NCBI GenBank assembly: GCA_025765615.1
Contig: JAIVFJ010000154.1
Coordinates: 62,001-126,000 of the forward strand
From: Zopfochytrium polystomum
Lineage: Eukaryota > Chytridiomycota > Chytridiomycetes > Chytridiales > Chytridiaceae
Length of the DNA stretch: 64,000 nucleotides
Direction: 5' to 3'
A program made the translations under genes and the position numbers. Positions 48,001-59,240 of this stretch are shown here, piece after piece. A model generated the notes under the pieces. The model searched no databases. It was not told where the DNA came from and worked only from the letters and a program-made list of their open reading frames with translations. The number at the start of each line of letters is the position of its first letter. Position 1 is the stretch's first letter.

Positions 48001-50854
48001 TCTCACAAGCACTTTCGCCGCCAGCGTCATACCGATGAAGATCTGTATGCTACCGTTCCATCGCGACGTTATAATGTCATATAACGGCATCAAAATATTA
48101 GATGAAACATTCGAGATGCTGTGCGGAGGCGGAGGTTGCGTCGTTGTGTCGCCAGAACATCGGCTATCGCTGCAGCTGAAGTGTAGAGAGTTGCAATCTA
48201 AGAATGACCCACTATGGGAAGGGCTGTCGACGGTCCTCGCCACGCATTTCTTCGATGTAATCGACGAAAGTGACGAGGTCCTTAGCCACAAGTACCACCT
48301 TGTGTATGCTATGGGTGCCCCCCACCAATTAGACGATGGCTTCAAGAGGTGGTCCGTCGTGGAGTCGATTTTCCGCGTTGTCGCCAAGCTCGCTCTGCAA
48401 TACTCGATGCTCTGGAATCAGACGCAGGCGAGTTCTGGCTTGGCAGCTGGCTCTTTCAGAGAAATCAAAGTTAAATTAGCAGCCAGTCAAGATGTGGAGG
48501 GCCACTGGAAGCGACTCTTTAAATCGATCGTTGATGAACTACTGGATAATCCTCCGCACCGATTCACCGAGCTGAAACGCCTTGGCACTCTCGAAAAGGT
48601 TCATTTCCGGAAGTGCGTTCTCTCATCTTCGGTCGAAGCCACCAAAGACGAATTCGGCATGTGCGCAGAGGTTGGCCTCGCACTTCGCGGATTCCTCTCC
48701 CACGGCCTTCTGCGCCACGTCTTGCAACTTCGACACAGAGTCAACTACGGGATTGACGACCGGCGATATGCGAAGAAGATCGCCGTACCATACCGTGCTG
48801 CTGATGTTCCTTCAGATCGCGCCGAATTCGGCCACCCAGACGTCTCAATCGCGCTGACGTTCCTCAGCTATTATTACAGGGGGTTATCGCTGAAAGAATT
48901 CAAAGAGGCGATCACCGCCCTCCTGAAGCTGGGCCAAGTAGCGCAAGAGAGCTTCTATGACGAGTGGTTCACACTGGTCAAGCACTCTCTTTCGGATGCC
49001 GACGCCAGTAAGATGAACAGCGTTCAGAAAATTGATCCGTCCGACGAAGTGCAACTTTCAATGCTTCATCGTGTTTACGCTAAAAACTTCGAGGCAATCA
49101 ATTTCTGGCTACAATCTTGTGTGTTTCCTCGCGATACAACTCAATTCAAGGAGCGCATAGCGGCAACGGCCTGGGATCTCGCCAGTGCAGACCACTGCTG
49201 CGGCTTCTCCGGCACAAACGATAGCTACCCGCTCTTACCACTGCAAGTCAAGCAGAGCGATCCGAATATCGACCTCATTGTCGGAACGAACGGCCTCATG
49301 CTGGACCGAATTATTCGCGAAACGCGCTGCTACACGACGCTGAGGTCGAATAATGCGACAGCTGCAGTGTGGCAGCAACTTCTTCAGCTCTGCACCGCCA
49401 ACAATGCAAACGCTTTGATAGATGCCGGCTCGCTCCTAGCCGGAACTGACAATGAGGCCCTTGCAGAATTCATTGTAAACCATGCTTCATTTCCGTCAAA
49501 GTTCCGAGGAGTGTGCTACTTCGACGTGCGCAAACAGTGCTGGATAATTCTCAACAAGCAGACGTTAGAAAAATTAAGAAAAGAACTGTCGTCGATTCCA
49601 GAGAGGGATACGTTCGTCATATTCGATGACGCTCGGACAAGGGGCGCCGACATGAAGCTTCCGCACGATGCAGTCGCGGTGCTGACTCTTGGACCTGCCA
49701 TGGTCAAAGACAAGCTGATGCAGGGCGCAGGGAGGATGCGAATGCTCGGTACCGGCCAAAAACTAATTCTCTGTGGAACATCGGAGGTGACCTCAACTTT
49801 GCGCTCACAGTCTGACAGGGTCTTTCCGACCGTAGAGGAAGTGCTGAAGTGGGTAATTCGAAACACGGCGGAGCGCATCATCACCGGGATGCCACTGTGG
49901 GCGGAAAACGGGCTTCGCTTCGATGACAACCGCCAAGACGTCGATAATTATAAGCTAAAGGAAATACACGGTCTTGACAGACTTTACGCCCCCTCCGCTT
50001 CATCGCGCTTGCTTACCACACACATTGAGGAGATGGTCAATTCACGAAAGTGTTCGAACAGCGATATCCAGGAGAATCTAGTGCGTAGGGCATACAAAGT
50101 GGCCCAGGGCGTCCAAATTCAAGTCCTCAGGTGCGACGATGAGTGTGAGAGAGAGCTGCTGAAGGAGGAAGAACGAGAATCCGAGCCAGAGAAGCAGATA
50201 CCTCTCAAAGAACCAGCCATGGAGGAGACATGGAACTATAACACTGCTACTCAAGCCTGCCGCGCTAGCGAGTTGGACGTGGAGTCGCAGGCTGTCCCAC
50301 TTGGGGAGGGGCTCCAAAAATTGATTGGTGCAAGCGCTGCAGAGATCGATTGGAGCCTGTCCGTGTACACTACAGCCAATTTTCTGAGTACCATTCAGCT
50401 CGAAAGGAAAAATACGTTTACCAACCAGAGCTTGTATTTGCGCCCACCCCTTGGGGTGCTTGTATTTCATTCCACTTCGGAGCTCGTTCTCCTCTCTGAC
50501 AAAGAAGCAGATGGAGTACTTTGGGCTTTCCACTCCGCGCCGGCTTCCCTGCTGGGTAACACTTCCTTTTGTTACTTGTCCGATCTGTGGATATGGGCAA
50601 ACGAGAATTCTCAGCCTCGACCAGCGATGGCGGTTGGCTCTCGCCACCTCAAGTGGAAGAGGCTCCCAGAGACGAGTATCGCGAGTGCAAAATTGTTTAA
50701 CGGGGATACAATGTATGGGTCAATCGCGGGCAGCCTTCAGCACTTGTTACGCAGCCAGCTGGGACAGAGAGCTGCACGAGATCTCGTCGAGTACCGGAGC
50801 AAAGAAAATCACTGGGAGCGTTCTCAACTGCAGGCCGCTTGCGGTTGTATTTAG
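42018..50854 (+). CDS. Giant DUF3638/DUF3645 P-loop NTPase-like protein (2,893 aa)
   Basis: Very large protein of the DUF3638/DUF3645 family found in many fungi; function unknown. Exons 42018-43328, 43383-44214, 44264-47338 and 47391-50854 (introns 49-54 nt, GT-AG, phases consistent) add up to 8,682 nt, exactly 2,893 codons plus stop, with no frame break. DUF3638 carries a helicase-like P-loop QLNMGLGKTRVILPML (about residue 1900) and an acidic motif FDVIDESDEVLSHKYHLVYA (about 2030). DUF3645 is RVNYGIDD...IAVPYRAADVPSDRAEFGHP (about 2190-2230). KLMQGAGRMRMLGTGQ (about 2515) resembles helicase motif VI. The C-terminal 300 residues are Glu/Lys-rich and less conserved. Family members usually have a similar or longer N-terminal region, so a further upstream exon cannot be excluded. 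Confidence 0.88.
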
Positions 50855-51042
50855 CATATTTTATTATTAGCAAGATCATTACGTATGTTTAGCATGTTGC
50901 ATTTGGCATTTGGCAAGTTCGTCAAATAAAGTCGGTGGCCGGCAGTGAGGCAAGAGCACACACTGAGCTTTTCGCATGCAGCCGGCCCTTGGAATATTGA
51001 CTGCATCCCAATGAAGAAATATTTTGTCCTCCATTTCCCCTC

Positions 51043-54000
51043 GTCAACTCGCTTGTGCCCCTGCTCCTGCTTTAACGATCAATCGAAGCTCCTGCGAATG
51101 GCAGCGATTATGTCATTGTCAGCGCATAGGGGTAAAATGCAATCACAAGGGCGAAGCTCAAACCTGATAGCGCTGGTATTCTTTCTCCATTGGAGCACGA
51201 TCTTTCGCATTGCTTATAGGTCGCCCATAACGCAGCTCAAACTCGTGCTGGAACTGGTGTAGGGCGATCTGCAGCGCACGCTTTTCGCGAATCAATTCGG
51301 AGATGGCGAAATCCTCGCGGAATCCATCTTGACTGGCAGAGCGAGGTTGTTTCTGGGTTTGTTTCGCGGGGATGGTACTCTGCTAGTAACGTCGCGCGCA
51401 ATGAAGGGACTTAGCAGGACGAACGCGAGTGGATTGAGCGATCAGGCACGGCTTACCTCGAGCTTCGCTTTGAGTTCCTGGTACCGCTGGTACAGCGCCC
51501 GCATCTTTGCCTTGTACTCCGCCGTTGGCTACAACAAATAATTCAGCTAAAACAGGGTACTGAAGACACAACTCCCCACCTCTTCGCCCCCCGGATTCTT
51601 TGACGACCGCAGCCGGCCCTTCATCCGAACCAACGCAAGCTTCACACGCTCCTTCTCCACTCGCATCCGCCCCCACGCATCGTCACCACCGTCACCGCTG
51701 CCCTCGTCCCCCGCTGCACGACGCCTCCCGCGGTCGCCGCCGCCCTCGACCGCCGCCCGCAGCGCCCGGTACTCGTCCCGCTCCTCTCGCGTGATCTTGC
51801 CGCCGGCAAGCACCACCCGCCGCAGCCGCTGCTTCAGCCGGCTCAGTGCCTCTTCCGCGTCGTCGCCCGACGGCGGCGCAGATGCCCCGGGCGTCGGCGT
51901 CGGCGCACGACGGCGGCGCCGGTGCCGCGCGTCGGGCGGCGGCGCAGTGTCGCTGCTGTCGTTGCCACCGTCGCTGTCGGGGGCTGCGGAGTGATCCTCC
52001 GAGACGCTGTCGGTAGATAGAGATAGTGCGCTGGAAGACTCGGCCGACGACGCTGTTGAGCTGCGCCGCTCTCGCGCCGGTGCGCCCGTACGCGGTGGAT
52101 CTGCGTGCCCCGTGGGGGCCGGCACTTGCGAGGTGCCAACGTCCCGCGGCTGCTGTGCGGTGCTGGACCCAGTGGGCGGAGGCTGCGACGAGGACGACGG
52201 CTGGTTCTGAAAATGGTGCGGAAGCGGGGCAGCTTTCGCCAGGGCGTGGGACGGAATGTGCACCGGTTGTGCTGCTGGCGGGCGGACGGCTCTGCTGGCA
52301 AAGGGCTGGAGGACTGGTGCGGGCGGCGGCGGGCGGGAGGGTGGGGGCGGCATGGGCCGCGGTGTCTCTGTGGTATCGGAGTGATGTGGGGGCTGGCGAG
52401 GGGGCAGAGTAAGTTTCGGAGGCAGCGGTGGAGCGTTTTGTTTTTGGCCCAGTATGTGAGGAGGAAGGCGCGCGGTGGACGATGTCGGCGGGCGGATATT
52501 AGAATGGGCAAGGGCGGTTGTTGAAAAGGACACGTGCTTTGAGGAGAGCGTGAGATCAGGATCAGCGTTGGTTGCCAGCGTCGACGATGATAGGGTAGTC
52601 TTGCCAGCGGACGTGATCACGTTTCCTCGGTTCGGGTTGTCATTGGTGTCCAACGAGTCTGTGCTTCGACACTCGTAATAGTGGCTTACCCACTCTTGTT
52701 CGTCTTTATTCTGTCTGTGCAGGGTTAGGTCTGAGTCGTCCGGGTACCTGTCCACAGCGGCCCTAATCTTTAGGATGGGAAGTCCAGAAGGAAGGAAACT
52801 TTTCAATCCGCTCACCGCTCCCTATCCAGACTTTCTTTATCTGAGGACTCTCGCCACCTATCCATTTCAGATTTTATCCGCCGCTTTTCGAGTCCGAGAC
52901 CGCTTTCGTAGTTCCGCTGATTAAGCATGAGCTGCGACAACGTTAACTGGAGTCCAACAGAAGAAACGACAAAACGCCCGCAAACCTTCAGTTCTGGAAG
53001 ATACGGCGCGCTGTTCGCTAGGTCATCCGGCCTCAGTCTTTCTTTCACGCTCTCTCCTCTTCTGCTTGACGACTGAAAGCGAAGATCAAGTTCCGTGCCA
53101 CGCAAACGCTCTGCTTAGAAATACCTGCTCAAGTACATCCAAGCCGAACGCTCCTCGTACGGCAGCCACCGCCACACGCCTCGCTGAAATCCGCTGCACA
53201 GGCGTAGGCGAGCTGCTTGCAGACGACCGTGGACTGGATCTGAGCGTTCGTAGTTTTGTTGCCACGAGTGTGAAGCGTTAGAGCACAACGTGTGTCAAAA
53301 ACAAAATAAAATAGAAAGCTTACCCCCGCGAGCTGCGACTCCACCCGTCCTCGGACACCTCGCTCTCTCTTTCACTCCCACTCCACGAATCCTCACCCTC
53401 TCCATGGAACCCCTCCTCCTTCTCCCTTCCCCTCGCCCCTTCCCCTTCCGCCGCCGTCGCCGCAGCCACAATCACCCCCTCCAACGCCCGCACCGCCTCC
53501 TCAACCCTCCCCGCCTCCTCCCACCCGACCTCTCCGGCGCCAGCTCCGGCGCCAGCTTCGGCCACCGTCGCCCCAAACACGACCGCCAGCCCGCGCCCCG
53601 TCATCCGGTTGCGCCCCGCCCGCGACGCGACGCGGCCCAGGTGCCCTACAAGCGCGCGCAGCACATTCCATGCAGCCACCGGCGCGCCGGCGTCGGCGGG
53701 CGGGCTGGGGGGCAGCGTCCCTGTCGTGGCGGAGAGGAGGATTGGGTGGAGGAGTGGGGGGAGGATGGCGTCGGGGCACGAGCGCAGCCAGGATTTGAAG
53801 AGGGAGGCGACGGCGTGGACCGAGGTGGGCGGGAGGGCCGTGAGGATGGCGCGGGGGTCGGGGGCTGCCAGGTTCGGAAAGATTGGGGTTGATTAGATTC
53901 AAATCCGGGGGAGTGTTGGGTCGGGATCGAGGTGGGGAAGGCTGTCCCCAAACGATCGCAGTGTGCTGCGCAATGTGTTTGGGAACGAAACAAAAAAGGC

Positions 54001-54492
54001 ACGACGTGGGGTCAGTCCCCCGTTTCTTACCGCGCTCGATCCGCCCGCGCAGCTCCCGCACCTCGCGCACGGCCCCGCCGATCCGGTAGATCCCCTCCAG
54101 TCTCGATGCCTGAAAATTCAGGTTTGATTCGCAAAAGGTTTTTAGATATATGACCTTCCCCTGCCTCCACCGAAACCTCCCGAATACAAACACTCTGGCC
54201 GCTCCAGAAACTCAATAAACGCGGCCATGATCGAAGGGATCTTGCAGTCGCCGTTCCCAGTTACCGACAAGGGCGACAAGGACGACAGCGGCGCTGACGA
54301 AGGTGGCTGCTGCTGCTCCGAAGCTTCGCTGGCCAGCAGCTCCGCCAGCGGTCGGCCAAAGTGCGAGGTCGTTGGCCGTGCAGACTCTGCGGGTGGTTGA
54401 GGGGTGGTTCCTGCCACCGCCGCCGCCGCCGCCGAGTCCTTGGCGCGGCTGCCGCCGCCGGTGCCAAAGAACGGCGCGAAGATGCGTTTCAT
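51043..54492 (-). CDS. FAM13-like Rho GTPase-activating protein
   Basis: Accelerates GTP hydrolysis on Rho-family GTPases (family knowledge). Start ATG 54492 (MKRIFAPFFGTGGG). RhoGAP domain: FGRPLAELLA, IPSIMAAFIEFLERPE, then GIYRIGG with the arginine finger, WNVLRALVGHLGRVAS and NRMTGRGLAVVFGATV (together about 54370-53550). A long Ser/Pro-rich disordered middle (about 52780-51900, with PPLPPK-type motifs) follows. The C-terminal charged helices SRLKQRLRRVVLAGGKITRE, AEYKAKMRALYQRYQELKAK and EKRALQIALHQF...MEKEYQRYQ resemble the conserved C-terminal blocks of FAM13 proteins. Last exon ends IVKAGAGAQAS at 51043. Introns are clear at several joins (for example gtaagc after QELKAKLE), but the exon 1-2 join and the 53300-52800 part are uncertain. 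Convergent with the DUF3638 gene (188 bases apart). Confidence 0.72.
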
Positions 54493-54749
54493 CGATGGCT
54501 TGTTTGTCGCCTTCTTTTTGACGCAGACTGGATGCTCTTCATGCGCGGCTTTCGATGGGTCTTCGCGGGGCTATTTGTTTTGACACACCGATAAAAAAAT
54601 AAAAAAAAAATAAAAAAAAATTGTCTCGTTTTACTTTTCTTTTTTGATCACTGGGCCATAAAACGTCCCAACACCACCACTCACGCTATCTCCCACGCGC
54701 ACCCCTCAGCCCCTCAACAACTCCCTTGCATCACAAGCAGCTGCGCCTC

Positions 54750-56483
54750 TCAAAACCCGACGGCCCCAAACCCAAACGCGCTCTTGATTCCGTTCCAGTA
54801 GTACGCCTCCCAGTTCTTACGCGTAATGTCCAGTTCGCCGATCGGCACTTCCCGCTGCGTCAGGATCAGCTTGACCGATTCGCGCTGCTCTTCAAGATCG
54901 ATGGTGACGTTCGAGTGGTGGTCTTTGGGAAGGGGAGCAGGTGGGCAAAAGTGAGTTATTGAAAGCGGTAGGAGCCAAGTCTGGTTTCTCACCTCCTGGC
55001 CATGTCTTCAACCGCCAGGTTTGCACAATCTTCTTGTTGGGAACCTTTATTCCGTTGGGGAGAGTGGGTATGTTTTGGAGGGGCAACATGTTTCAGTCAT
55101 CGATGCGATTTCCCGTTTGCAATAGAACAAACTCAGCTTACCAGGTCAACAATCTTGCCCGTCACGTTCCCACCAAACAACGCCACCTCCGCGCCGACCT
55201 GCGGCCCAATCTTCGCCGGACCGCGAGACCATGCCTGCACCCGCCCGGGCTCAAGCAGCGTCTGGTACAGGTCCGCCGCCGAACAAACAAATTCGACCGT
55301 CATTGAGAGGGTCGTCAGTTTGCCCTTGACTGTGCTGTTGGCCGCGGCACCGTTCGATGCTGCGGTCGCCGCCGCAGGCGCGGGGGGCTGGGGTTTGTAC
55401 AGGGTCGTCACAGGGTGGCCCTTCATGTCAGACTCGGGAATGTGCACGTCGCGGCCGTTGGCTGTCCGGTTGGTCCAGAAATCAGACAAGTAGCTTTCGC
55501 CGATCTCGTTGCGCGCTCTCTCGAGGATCGACCACCCACGCGCTTCAAAGTGAGGGAGAAAAGAACAACAGCTCACCGGCGATCATGTCTTCGGAAAACG
55601 ATGCAAACTTCTTCTTCACTTCAGCCACCAGCGCGGTCCGAATGAGTTCTTTTGCTGCCGCACTGTCGCTGTCGGACGATTCGGCAGTGACCTCGACCTA
55701 GTGTGCGTCAAGTAGTCAATGACCGTTCGATAATTCGTAAAGGATTCCGTCGCCCGTGCTGCATGTGAGCAGACCGGCCACAACTCGTGCCCGTCATCTC
55801 TCCCGCTCTGAAACAGAGAAACAGAAAAGGCGAAAGAAACTGCAAGATCTCGGGTTACTAACCTCCAAAGATCGCAAATCCGTGTCGTGCATCAGCTCCG
55901 GAAACACCAGCCGACCTGCGACCTTCTTCCCTTCCTCGCCGCCGACGGTGCCCTTCCACGCGAGAGTGATCGCGACGTCGTACACAGTGATGAGCTTGCC
56001 CTTGCGCTGGTTGATGTCCGCGTCGCCCGTCATTGTCACGAGCTCCGTCACGGACGCCTCGATCTGGCGCGCCGCATCCGTCACGCTGAGACCGACCAGC
56101 GTCGACTTGAAGTGCTCCTTGGCCCACGGGAAGCAGTTCTTTTCGACCCAGTGCCTGGAGAGTGTTGGGGGAGAAGGGTGAGAGGGTTAGTCCAGGTTAG
56201 GCGAAGAGCACGTCCCCAGGTGCCGAGTTCAATGGCGCGAGAACAGCGTACCAGTTGTTGACGTTCTTCCAGTTTGCTGCGTGAGAACGATCGTCGGTTG
56301 TTTTGAAGTGGGAGAGGCGGGGTGGGGGAAGCACAACACAGTATGTGAGTATGGATACTTTCTGGTTGGATCTCTCACGCTCTCCCTCCCGGCGCCGAAG
56401 AAGAAGGGGGCAGAGGATCCTGCCGTGTTTCCCGCGGATGACAAGCGAAGCTTGCACTGCACTCAACTGGTTCCGGCGGCCAT
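54750..56483 (-). CDS. AHA1: Activator of Hsp90 ATPase (AHA1)
   Basis: Cytosolic co-chaperone that binds Hsp90 and stimulates its ATPase. Seven exons: 56483-56468, 56276-56252, 56154-55863, 55697-55578, 55542-55142, 55045-54993, 54922-54750. They total 1,080 nt, exactly 359 codons plus stop, with consistent phases. N-terminal Aha1_N domain begins NVNNWHWVEKNCFPWAKEHF across two splice junctions and runs to about residue 150 (GKLITVYDVAITLAWKGTV). The C-terminal AHSA1/START-like domain spans about residues 215-355 (VEFVCSAADLYQTLLEPGRV, KIVQTWRLKTWPG, ITRKNWEAYYWNGIKSAFGF). A Pro/Ala-rich linker separates them. No frame defect. Lies 257 bases upstream of, and on the same strand as, the RhoGAP gene. 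Confidence 0.95.
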
Positions 56484-56826
56484 GATTCGCGGAGGGAGGT
56501 TGCTGCTGCTGCTACTGGGTGGGCGGGGTGGTTTGTTGGTGGTGGAGTAGCGGCGGGGGTGTTGTAGTTCAGGTTGAGGGGGTTGCTTGCTGGGTGGCTG
56601 GCTGGCAGGCTTTCGAACACACGAAACGTTGAGGGAATTCGATCGATCGTTGACAAGCACCACCGCCTGCCTGATCTTGTTGGTTGTTTGGGCGTCCCTT
56701 CGCCGTTTCCATTTGCTTCAGTGGTTCGAACATAGGGACGGGTGGTTCAGAGATTCCTTTTTGTTCCATTACCTCCAGCGCGCTAGATCCACAGCGACCA
56801 TCTATTTCCCCAAACAGAAAACCGTT

Positions 56827-56861
<35 letters not shown>

Positions 56862-56966
56862 AGGCAAGAAGCAAGGAAACGTTTATTGGTGCTTCGTATG
56901 GCCAGTGAAGTAATAAAACACCGCGCAAGCCTTCTTGAATCCTCTGGAGCTGCGGGGCTTCTTCAC
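56484..56966. other. Intergenic, AHA1 upstream region with A31 tract
   Basis: Contains a 31-base A homopolymer (56829-56859) near the 3' flank of the ABM-like gene and the probable AHA1 promoter just above 56483. No gene seen. Confidence 0.6.
56829..56859. repeat. A31 homopolymer
   Basis: Thirty-one consecutive A, among the longest homopolymers in the window. Confidence 0.95.
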
Positions 56967-57265
56967 TCACGGCATCTCGTCGAGGCGCCTGAGGTCCAGC
57001 GGCTTTGCGAGGAGAGGCTCGCACTCGGCGTGGAACCGCTTGCGGTACGGGTTCTGGAGGTGCGTCTTGAGGGCCTGCAGGATCAAACAAGTGTTTAAAT
57101 TGATGGATTCTTTGATGTTTGGGCAAAGTTTCGCTGTGCCAACAAGGAGTTGGACGAGAGGCCCAAGCGTGAGCGCCAAATTGGGAGAAACAAACCAGAG
57201 CACTGAAACTCTCACACCTATCGCGCCCTCCCACACACACACACACAAACACACACTCTCTCTCT

Positions 57266-57301
<36 letters not shown>

Positions 57302-57506
57302 ATCTCTCGATCTCACCTCTTCGTTCTCGTATCGCTGCACGGCGGTGAACGGCGCGCGGGTTTGTGTGGTCCTGCATCACGAGCCAGGTGAGGGTGCCCT
57401 TGTCTTTGCGGTAAGTGTCTCGCGCCGCAACCAGCGTGGCCTTGAGCTTTGCGACTGTGGACGGGTCGTCCCGCGCGAGCAGATGCACGACGATCGTGAT
57501 GACCAT
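56967..57506 (-). CDS. ABM-type small monooxygenase-like protein, tandem copy 1 (one frame break)
   Basis: About 98-aa dimeric alpha/beta-barrel protein of the antibiotic-biosynthesis-monooxygenase type; substrate unknown. Exon 1 57506-57317 (MVITIVVHLLARDDPSTVAK, YRKDKGTLTWLVMQD), exon 2 57074-56967 (ALKTHLQNPYRKRFHAECEP, ending LDLRRLDEMP). Exon 1 is 190 nt where copy 2 has 189: an extra C near 57350-57357 breaks NPRA-FTAVQRYENEE. Without it the protein is co-linear with copy 2. The intron contains (CA)n and a long (CT)n run (57232-57299). Confidence 0.7.
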
Positions 57507-58065
57507 GTTGGGGCTGTGCTCGAAGTTGGAGAGGGTCAGAGGAGAGAATGCGTTGCTGGGGGGTGTGACGAACAGACCAGCTGGTTTTGTGCTGCGGCTG
57601 TCTGTCTGTCACTTCGATCCCTTTTTTGGTGCGTGGGCGTGATTTCCGCCCGAAACCTTCCCGCCCCGGATCTGCGGATTCCATATCTGCATTCCCTTTC
57701 TGGATTTGTGTTGGTTGGTCGGACCGGCAATATTATTTGGGCCTCGTGGACACACCCACGCGCAAACGTCCAAACCCCCCTCGACGTCATATACTCGTCA
57801 CAGAATTGCAAGAGACTTGCAAATCCGTCGGTTCGATTTGGTATAAGGCCAAGGGGGAAAACGTAGGGTATCGGTCGAACGCCGTACTTTCCGTGACGAC
57901 GGCTGTGCCTGATCGACTGATGTGTGCCAAAGCATACCAATTATTCTGAAAACTTCATTCTACAACGACGGATCAAGACTGCCAAGAAAAAGAGAAAAAA
58001 AACAAAAAAACATGCTTATAGGTGTTTATTAGTATTTCGAAAGCGAGCCCTCGCTGGAGCTTCGC
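57507..58065. other. Spacer between the ABM-like copies
   Basis: Upstream region of copy 1. About 57840-57975 is clearly related to about 59010-59155 upstream of copy 2 (shared GGTCGAACGCCGT and GACGACGGCTGTG blocks). The tandem duplication therefore included upstream sequence. Confidence 0.6.
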
Positions 58066-58389
58066 TCACGGCATCTCGTCGTGGCGCCTAAGGTCCAACG
58101 GCTTAGCGAGAAGGGGCCCGCACTCGGCGTGGACCCGCTCGCGGTGTGGGTTCTGGAGGTGCGTCTTGAGGGCCTGCAGGATCAAACATGAGGATCGAGT
58201 GGGTGTGAATGAATGAATTCATTGGATGGTTGGGGATGTTTTGCTTCGGGAAAAGGGGTTGGACGAGAAGCCCACACGTGGACGACAGAGGGCGCCTAAC
58301 GGGAAGAAGCAGACCGGAGCACTGATCCTCTTACACACAAACACATACAAACATACAGACATGCACACAAACACACACACACACACACA

Positions 58390-58425
<36 letters not shown>

Positions 58426-58622
58426 TCTCTCACCTCTTCGTTCTCGTAACGCTGCACGGCGGTGATCGCTCGCGGGTTTGTGTGGTCCTGCATGACGAGC
58501 CAGGTTAGGGTGCCCTTGTCTTTGCGGTATATGTCTCGCGCCGCCACCAGCGTGGCCTTCAGCTTTGCGATTGTGGCCGGGTCGTCTCGCGCGAGCATAT
58601 GCACGACGATCGTGATGACCAT
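58066..58622 (-). CDS. ABM-type small monooxygenase-like protein, tandem copy 2 (intact)
   Basis: 98 aa from two exons, 58622-58434 (189 nt) and 58173-58066 (108 nt), joined by GT-AG in phase 0. Exon 1 gives MVITIVVHMLARDDPATIAK, KGTLTWLVMQDHTNPRAITA and VQRYENEE; exon 2 gives ALKTHLQNPHRERVHAECGP and stops after RRHDEMP. The WLVMQD...ERY-type middle and the HLxNPY-like helix fit ABM-domain proteins that act on small aromatic or polyketide substrates or as accessory proteins; the assignment is by pattern only. The intron has (CA)n then (CT)n like copy 1. Confidence 0.72.
58366..58425. repeat. (CA)n(CT)n intronic microsatellite, also at 57232-57299
   Basis: Adjacent CA and CT dinucleotide runs at the same place in the introns of both ABM-like copies, of different length, so duplicated with the genes and since diverged. 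Confidence 0.9.
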
Positions 58623-59240
58623 GTTGCGGAGGAGGTGCTGGTGGTTGAGAGTCGGAGGGAGATGCGTTAGCAGGCCAGCTGATTTTTATTCGTCCTCAGA
58701 CGGGGTGTGTGAGGGTGTGAGTGCTGTGGGTTTGTGTGTGTCTGTCTATCCGTCTGTCTGTGTTCCTGTCTGAATCCCTTGCCTTTTTTGGGTGCTTCGG
58801 CCTGGCATCCGTCTAAACCTTCGCACCTCGGGATTCGACCGGCTAATCTTTCGGTTGGACGCAAGATCCAAGGTTCCGCCGCCTGAAGGAGAACCTGCTT
58901 CCCTCCCCATTCACAATTTGCTTGACACGCGGCGTAATGAATATTCCAATGAGCGAGGGCAAGAAGGCAGCCATCCCAGCTGAGCTCGGCTGATTTAAGT
59001 TCAAATCCGTTGGGTTGATTTAGGTAAGGCGGGATCGGTCGAACGCCGTTCGTTCCTTGACGACGGCTGTGCTAAGTCGGCTGCGGTGTGCCAACGCACA
59101 CCAATTCTTTAATACTGATAACCTCTTGCTGCACTGACGAATCAAGACTGTCAAAGTTAAATACTTCCTCTTTGTAAGTTTGTTCCTGCAAGTGCTGCCG
59201 TCTGCAAGAAGTGTGGCACCTGCGACAAATCCCACTTGCA
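58623..59240. other. Intergenic upstream of ABM-like copy 2 and the F-box-like gene
   Basis: Divergent promoters should lie here. The part 59010-59155 repeats the upstream block of copy 1. No gene recognised. Confidence 0.5.

Noticed and set aside
51600..52524. Plus-strand frames over the Pro/Ser-rich region
   Set aside because: Antisense of the disordered middle of the RhoGAP gene.
56569..57252. 227-codon minus-strand frame
   Set aside because: It runs through an A31 tract and the ABM-like exon 2 in the wrong frame; no independent motif.
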